Part shown: positions 60,192 to 64,000 of the stretch, piece after piece
Layout: every line of letters begins with the position of its first letter
How positions within the stretch are numbered: the first letter of the stretch is position 1
From: Hymenobacter gummosus
Lineage (GTDB): Bacteria; Bacteroidota; Bacteroidia; Cytophagales; Hymenobacteraceae
Assembly: GCF_003970915.1 (NCBI RefSeq)
Contig: NZ_RXOF01000019.1
Location: forward strand, 94,623 to 158,622
Length of the DNA: 64,000 bases
Direction: 5' to 3'
Position numbers and translations under genes: made by a program
Notes under the pieces: model-generated
Databases searched by the model: none
Seen by the model: the letters and a program-made list of their open reading frames with translations, nothing else
What the model was told of the DNA's origin: nothing

Positions 60192-60280
60192 GCGCTGTTT
60201 TTTGATAAAGTCTTTCATAACAGCGCAAGCTTATCTATTTGCTTTGCGCTGTTTTTAGATATCTTCTCAAAAAACAGCGC
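60192..60280. promoter_or_regulatory. Four alternating GCGCTGTT sites at exact 27-bp spacing
   Basis: GCGCTGTT at 60192-60199, AACAGCGC at 60219-60226, GCGCTGTT at 60246-60253 and AACAGCGC at 60273-60280. Neighbouring start positions are always 27 bases apart and orientation alternates, giving two dyads with a 19-base gap each. It ends 18 bases before the ATG of the HTH regulator gene, the natural place for an autoregulatory operator. Confidence 0.8.
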
Positions 60281-60298
60281 AAACTATCCCTATCCCTG

Positions 60299-60949
60299 AT
60301 GCCCCGCCGCATTGTCTCCATTTCCCTCCTGGCCCGCGTACGCAACTGGTTTGGCCTCACGCAAGCTGAAATTGCCCTGTACCTGGGCATCAGCCCGCCC
60401 TTGGCGCGTGACATAGAATCTGAGCGCCGCCCTCTCTCCTACGCCGTCACCGTGGCCCTGATGCCGCTGCTGCACCAGCTGCCCCCGCCCGAGGTGTCGG
60501 CCGCCGTGCCCGGCCCCGCCGCGCCCCTGCCACCGGCCACCCCCGCCCCCGACGCGGCCGACCTGGACCTGCGCCGCCGGGAGTGCCTGCACCGGGCCAC
60601 CCGGCTGCTGCGCGAGGCCGAGGGGCTGGCCCAGCGCGCCCGCGTGGCCGCCCGCTGGGCCGAGGCCCTGCCCGCCCTGCTCCCACCCGAACCGGGCACG
60701 GCGCTACCCGACACCCCCGCCGGCCGGGCCCTGGCGGGGTCCCTGGCCCAGGCCGCCGACCCCACCGACCCGGCCCGCGCCGTGGACCACGCCCGCTGGC
60801 TGCGGGGCTGGCTGCGGCACCGCGCCCGGCCCCTGTCGGCCGCGGAGGCTACGTGCTACCACCGGCTGCGGGCCCAGGCCGCGGGGCTGCAGGCGGAGGC
60901 CGCCGCGCTGGCCGCTGAAATACCGGCAAGCCTCTTGGAATTATCATAG
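60299..60949 (+). CDS. Xre-type helix-turn-helix protein
   Basis: This 216-residue protein starts at ATG 60299 (MPRRIVSISLLARVRNWFG); the 20 codons upstream in frame run through the operator. Residues about 10-50 are an Xre-like HTH (FGLTQAEIALYLGISPPLARDIESERRPLS). A Pro/Ala-rich linker follows (about 60-100), then a long, Ala/Arg/Leu-rich helical region (about 100-216). It probably binds the four sites just upstream. GC rises sharply at this gene relative to the neighbouring AT-rich island. Confidence 0.75.
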   Translation: MPRRIVSISLLARVRNWFGLTQAEIALYLGISPPLARDIESERRPLSYAVTVALMPLLHQLPPPEVSAAVPGPAAPLPPATPAPDAADLDLRRRECLHRATRLLREAEGLAQRARVAARWAEALPALLPPEPGTALPDTPAGRALAGSLAQAADPTDPARAVDHARWLRGWLRHRARPLSAAEATCYHRLRAQAAGLQAEAAALAAEIPASLLELS

Positions 60950-61015
60950 CGCCTTTTCTATATTCGACGCAGTAGTGTGCTGTTCTTTTTTCACTTATTT
61001 TCTTTCTCCACTGCC

Positions 61016-61444
61016 ATGAGCACCAATCCTGATTACTCCTTACTGACCACCATAGCCGAGTGCGACGACGCCGAAGCCGCCGTGACCCTCGAGCTGGAAA
61101 CCTTTGACCACCGCGACCGGGGCTACACCCTAGCGGATAAGCGGGCCGATGCCAGCCAGGCCGCCGGCTCGGCCACCCTGGCCAAAAAAGACGAAGAAAT
61201 AGCCCAGGCCCAGTACAAGGCCGCCGCCCCCGGCCTCGCGGGCCAGGCCAAGCAGGACGCCGACGACCTGGTGGAGTTGCTGCAGGCCCAGCGCAAGAAA
61301 ATCGTGCGCGACAACCGCGCCGACACCGGCCTGGGCCGCTTCAAAATAACCGTCGACGCGGCCCAGGCCGAAAACCAGACGACGCTGCTCAGCTCCATCC
61401 GGGACGGCGTCCGCGCCCGCCGCGACGAGTTGCGCCGCGCGTAG
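61016..61444 (+). CDS. Small helical hypothetical protein
   Basis: This 142-residue protein starts at ATG 61016 (MSTNPDYSLLTTIAECDDAEA). It is predicted almost all helical, charged and cytoplasmic (KRADASQAAGSATLAKKDEE, QAKQDADDLVELLQAQRKK, a C-terminal RDGVRARRDELRRA). I do not recognise the family. It lies 66 bp after the HTH gene on the same strand, so the two could be one unit, and is followed by a strong terminator. Confidence 0.65.
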   Translation: MSTNPDYSLLTTIAECDDAEAAVTLELETFDHRDRGYTLADKRADASQAAGSATLAKKDEEIAQAQYKAAAPGLAGQAKQDADDLVELLQAQRKKIVRDNRADTGLGRFKITVDAAQAENQTTLLSSIRDGVRARRDELRRA

Positions 61445-61473
61445 CCGCCCCCGCCCTTCCGCAGCCACTACCC

Positions 61474-61513
61474 GAAAACGCCCTTCCGGCCGCGCGGCCG
61501 GAAGGGCGTTTTC
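61474..61513. terminator. Terminator after the helical protein gene
   Basis: GAAAACGCCCTTCCGGCC (61474-61491) pairs perfectly with GGCCGGAAGGGCGTTTTC (61496-61513), a near 18-bp stem with TTTT built in, usable in either direction between convergent genes. Confidence 0.92.
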
Positions 61514-61557
61514 GTGTGCTGCCCGGTGCCGCCTTTGCCAGGGGGCGCGGGGGGCCG

Positions 61558-62085
61558 CTAAGCCGCCCGCCGCGCCAGCCCGGCCCGCACGCCGCGGCCC
61601 GCCCAGGCCCCCAGCAGGCCGGCCCCCACGCTGCCCAGCGGCAGCACGTAGGCCAGGGGCTTGCCCACGTAGTCGGCCAGGCAGTCGCGCAGGTGCTGCT
61701 GGTAGTCGGCGGCGGTGGTGCCGGGGAAGGGGGCGAAGCGGATGGCGTGCTGGGCGAAGTTCCAGCCGCTGCCCGCCAGCGCGGCCAGCAGCAGCACCCC
61801 GATGCCACCCACCGCCCCGATGCCCGCCGCGCGGCCGGGGCGACGCCCGATAGCCGGGCCGGCCCAGGTGCCGGCCAGGGCCGCCCCGCCCAGCAGCACG
61901 AAGCCAGCCACGGCCAGGCTCGGTCCAAATTCGGTGCGGCCCGGCCACAGCAGGCGCAGGCGCTGCCCGGCGGGCGCGAAGGCCGCGGCGGCCGCGGCGT
62001 AGGTCAGCAGGCCGCCCAGCGCGGCGGCTTGCAGGGCGCGGCGCCGGCCCAGGGCGCGGGCAGCCGTAACGGGGGGTGGCATCAT
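61558..62085 (-). CDS. Membrane protein of unknown function
   Basis: This 175-residue protein starts at ATG 62085 (a second ATG follows at once). It has about four to five hydrophobic helices: LQAAALGGLLTYAAAAAAF, FGPSLAVAGFVLLGGAALAG, GIGAVGGIGVLLLAALAG and PLAYVLPLGSVGAGLLGAW. A loop, ADYQQHLRDCLADYVGKPL, lies between the last two. I recognise no family. A longer frame on this strand runs to 63735, but that part is antisense to the serine hydrolase. Confidence 0.6.
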   Translation of the reverse strand: MMPPPVTAARALGRRRALQAAALGGLLTYAAAAAAFAPAGQRLRLLWPGRTEFGPSLAVAGFVLLGGAALAGTWAGPAIGRRPGRAAGIGAVGGIGVLLLAALAGSGWNFAQHAIRFAPFPGTTAADYQQHLRDCLADYVGKPLAYVLPLGSVGAGLLGAWAGRGVRAGLARRAA

Positions 62086-62277
62086 TGGCGGTGGCGGGGC
62101 GCGGCGGGCCGCCGGGTGGTCGGCGGCGGGCGGCGGGCCCGCGGCGGTATACGCCAATGCGGCCGGCACGGTGCGCCTACCCGGGTCCCGCACGGCGGGC
62201 CGGGCGGCTTTTCCGCCGGGGCCCGGTAACCTTCCCGCAAAACGGCAGTTTCCACGCCCGACTTTCCGGCTTTTCCG

Positions 62278-63771
62278 ATGCTGCACGCTTCCCTGCCCGG
62301 CCTGGTGGCCGGCCTTGCGCTGGCCCTGGCGCCCTTTTCCACTCCACCCGCTTCTGCTCCCAGCCCCGCCGCGGCCCCGGCGGCCCTGGCTTCCTCGCCG
62401 GCGCGGCAGGTGGAGGCGCTGCTGCGGCGCGAGATGCAGGAGCGGCGCATTCCGGGCCTGCAGGTGGCCGTGGTGCAGCGGGGCCGCCTGGTGCTGCTGC
62501 GCGCCTACGGCCTGGCCGACGTGCAGCAGCAGGTGCCCGTAACCGACCAGAGCGTGTTTGCCATCAACTCCTGCACCAAGGCCCTGACCGGGGTGGCCAT
62601 CATGCAGCTGGTGGAGGCGGGCCGGCTGGAGCTGGACGCGCCCGTATCGCGCTACCTCGGCGGGCTGCCCGCGGCCTGGCAGCCCGTAACGGTACGGCAG
62701 CTGCTTACCCACGTCTCGGGGCTGCCCAACGTGCTGCGGGTGCTCAACCCGGCCACCGGCGGGCTCATGGGCTCGGAGGCCGAGGCCTGGGCCAAGGTGC
62801 GCGCCCTGCCGCTGGATTTTGCGCCCGGCACGCAGTTCAGCTACAACCAGACCAACTACGCCCTGCTGGGCCGGCTGATTGACACCCTGGCGGCCCGGCC
62901 CTTTGCCGAGGTATTCCGGGAGCAGCAGTTTCAGGTGGCCGGCATGGCCGCCACCGCCTTCGGCGACTCCCGCGACGTGATTCCCCGCTTTGCCCCCACC
63001 TACCGCTACCTCACGCGCTGGGACGGGCAGGCCCTGCCCGAGCCCCGGCTGGCGGGCAACTACGCCGAGTTTCCGGCCTTCCGCCGCACCGCCTCGGGGC
63101 TGAACAGCACCGCCGCCGACCTGGCCCGCTGGCTCATCGCCCTGCAAAGCGGCCAGCTGCTCAAAACCAAGGCGGCGCTGCAGACCCTCTGGACCCCGGG
63201 CCGCTACCTCGACGGCACGCCGACGCAGTGGGCCCTGGGCTGGCTGACCAAGCCCCGCCCCCGGCACCCGGCCGTGCTGGCCACCGGCGGGGGCCGGGCC
63301 GCCTTCGCCGTGTACCCCGACGACGAGCTGGCCGTGGTGGTGCTGACCAACCTGGCCGGCTCCTTTCCCGAAGACTTCCTCGACGAGCTGGCCGGCTGCT
63401 ACCAGCCCGCCATTCCCGCCGCCGACCCCGTCACCTGGCTGCGCATGCAGCTGCGCCGGCGCGGCTTCGAGCAGGCCGAGGCGGTGGTGCGCGAGGAGCA
63501 GCAGCGCAACCCCGCCTTCCGCCCCGCCGAACCCGACCTGAACGACTGGGCCTACCGCCTGCTCAGCAACGGGCAGCTCGCCCAGGCCCTGCCCGTGTTC
63601 CGGCTTACCGTCAGCCTTTACCCCCAAAGCTGGAACGCCTACGACAGCTACGGCGAAGCCCTGGCCAAAAGCGGCCAAAAGGCCGAGGCCATCCGCATGT
63701 ACCAGCAATCCGTGGCGCTGAACCCCAACAACCAAGGCGGCCGCAAGATGCTGGAGCAGCTGAGCCGGTAG
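62278..63771 (+). CDS. Serine hydrolase (beta-lactamase class C-like) with C-terminal TPR
   Basis: This 497-residue exported protein has a signal peptide (about 1-33). The catalytic domain (about 40-385) has the Ser-x-x-Lys motif in INSCTKALTGVAIM (Ser about 101), the Tyr-x-Asn-type motif in FSYNQTNYALLGR and a glycine-rich strand in LATGGGRAAFAVYPDDE in place of the KTG triad. The C-terminal ~90 residues form TPR-like helices (AYRLLSNGQLAQALPVFR, EAIRMYQQSVALNPNN). Such enzymes are esterases, DD-peptidases or peptidases rather than true beta-lactamases. It is divergent from the membrane-protein gene. Confidence 0.88.
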   Translation: MLHASLPGLVAGLALALAPFSTPPASAPSPAAAPAALASSPARQVEALLRREMQERRIPGLQVAVVQRGRLVLLRAYGLADVQQQVPVTDQSVFAINSCTKALTGVAIMQLVEAGRLELDAPVSRYLGGLPAAWQPVTVRQLLTHVSGLPNVLRVLNPATGGLMGSEAEAWAKVRALPLDFAPGTQFSYNQTNYALLGRLIDTLAARPFAEVFREQQFQVAGMAATAFGDSRDVIPRFAPTYRYLTRWDGQALPEPRLAGNYAEFPAFRRTASGLNSTAADLARWLIALQSGQLLKTKAALQTLWTPGRYLDGTPTQWALGWLTKPRPRHPAVLATGGGRAAFAVYPDDELAVVVLTNLAGSFPEDFLDELAGCYQPAIPAADPVTWLRMQLRRRGFEQAEAVVREEQQRNPAFRPAEPDLNDWAYRLLSNGQLAQALPVFRLTVSLYPQSWNAYDSYGEALAKSGQKAEAIRMYQQSVALNPNNQGGRKMLEQLSR

Positions 63772-63960
63772 GCAGTGTGCCGGGTTCGTGCTAGAAGCTA
63801 AAGCTACTGGCTAGTTCCCCTCCTCAGCTGACGCCCGAATGCGGGAGCATGAAGGGGGCGAGCGTAGCTCTGGGTTAGATACTGTGATGGAAAGCAAGAA
63901 ACAGGAGCAGTTTTTTACCTTGGGGCTCGTTTGAGGAGAGCCTGCGGGTTCATCCTGCGT
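63772..63960. other. Intergenic region without a recognised gene
   Basis: About 190 bases after the serine hydrolase with no coding pattern I can support. Confidence 0.4.
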
Positions 63961-63998
63961 AGCCCCGGCCCGTCACGCGGCCGGGGCTATTTCTTTTT
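63961..63998 (+). terminator. Intrinsic terminator
   Basis: AGCCCCGGCC (63961-63970) pairs perfectly with GGCCGGGGCT (63979-63988), followed by ATTTCTTTTT. It is well formed; which transcript it ends is uncertain as it lies 190 bases past the serine hydrolase gene. Confidence 0.88.
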
Positions 63999-64000
63999 CG

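Noticed and set aside
61558-63735. 725-codon minus-strand frame
   Set aside because: Only the last 175 codons (from 62085) are protein-like; the rest is antisense to the serine hydrolase.

Overview
The window looks like chromosomal DNA of a high-GC member of the Bacteroidota, most like Hymenobacter or a close Cytophagales relative. The evidence is sequence-based: sigma-ABfr style promoter boxes (TAnnTTTG), little Shine-Dalgarno signal, a TonB-dependent receptor with a carboxypeptidase-like domain, a subtilase with a type IX secretion sorting tail, a fused HisB and a fused HisIE. No search was run, so the genus is an inference from remembered protein families.

Layout. 0-5.3 kb: the 3' end of a sensor kinase, then on the minus strand a response regulator, sensor kinase, Crp-type regulator, SMR exporter and RhtA-type exporter. 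5.8-11.9 kb is accessory: tRNA-Thr, a small module of two Roadblock-like and two STAS-like proteins beside an HxlR regulator with shared palindromic operators, a broken tyrosine integrase, paired direct repeats and several tiny genes. 12.3-18.7 kb: a 4-fold beta flower protein, a GNAT-like protein, an HD hydrolase, a lipoprotein, gyrA and a TPR protein. 18.7-20.5 kb: an AT-rich gap with a 41-bp tandem duplication and an orphan gene. 20.6-25 kb: a glycan/glycolipid group (ArnT-like transferase, nucleotide-sugar epimerase, LAB_N membrane protein, GT2 enzyme). 25-26.5 kb: two small outer-membrane barrels.

26.5-34.5 kb is a complete minus-strand histidine operon, hisG-D-C-B-H-A-F-IE. It is preceded by a promoter and a 32-codon leader peptide with seven His codons, five of them consecutive, which looks like a transcription-attenuation leader. 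34.7-49.8 kb holds a DUF2911 protein, a Crp regulator, a TonB-dependent receptor with rpe, a secreted subtilase, a tandem lipoprotein pair, mnmA, a degenerate TrpF-like protein, a DinB-like protein, trmB and folC. 49.9-58.6 kb is a minus-strand TonB energy-transduction cluster (1068-aa TPR protein, outer-membrane barrel, HU/SPOR protein, ExbB, ExbD, TonB-like). 58.8-64 kb: an AT-rich HEPN/zinc-ribbon gene, an Xre-type regulator behind four alternating sites spaced exactly 27 bp apart, a membrane protein and a serine hydrolase.

The most unusual feature is architectural. At about 16 intergenic loci (one near 1.1 kb, the rest 27-54 kb) there are arrays with a period close to 8 bp. Most form an inverted pair around a short spacer. 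Each locus has its own word, but the layout is the same, and arrays repeatedly begin at or supply the stop codon of the adjacent gene. They fit neither CRISPR nor ordinary terminators and look like one recurrent process that marks gene ends.
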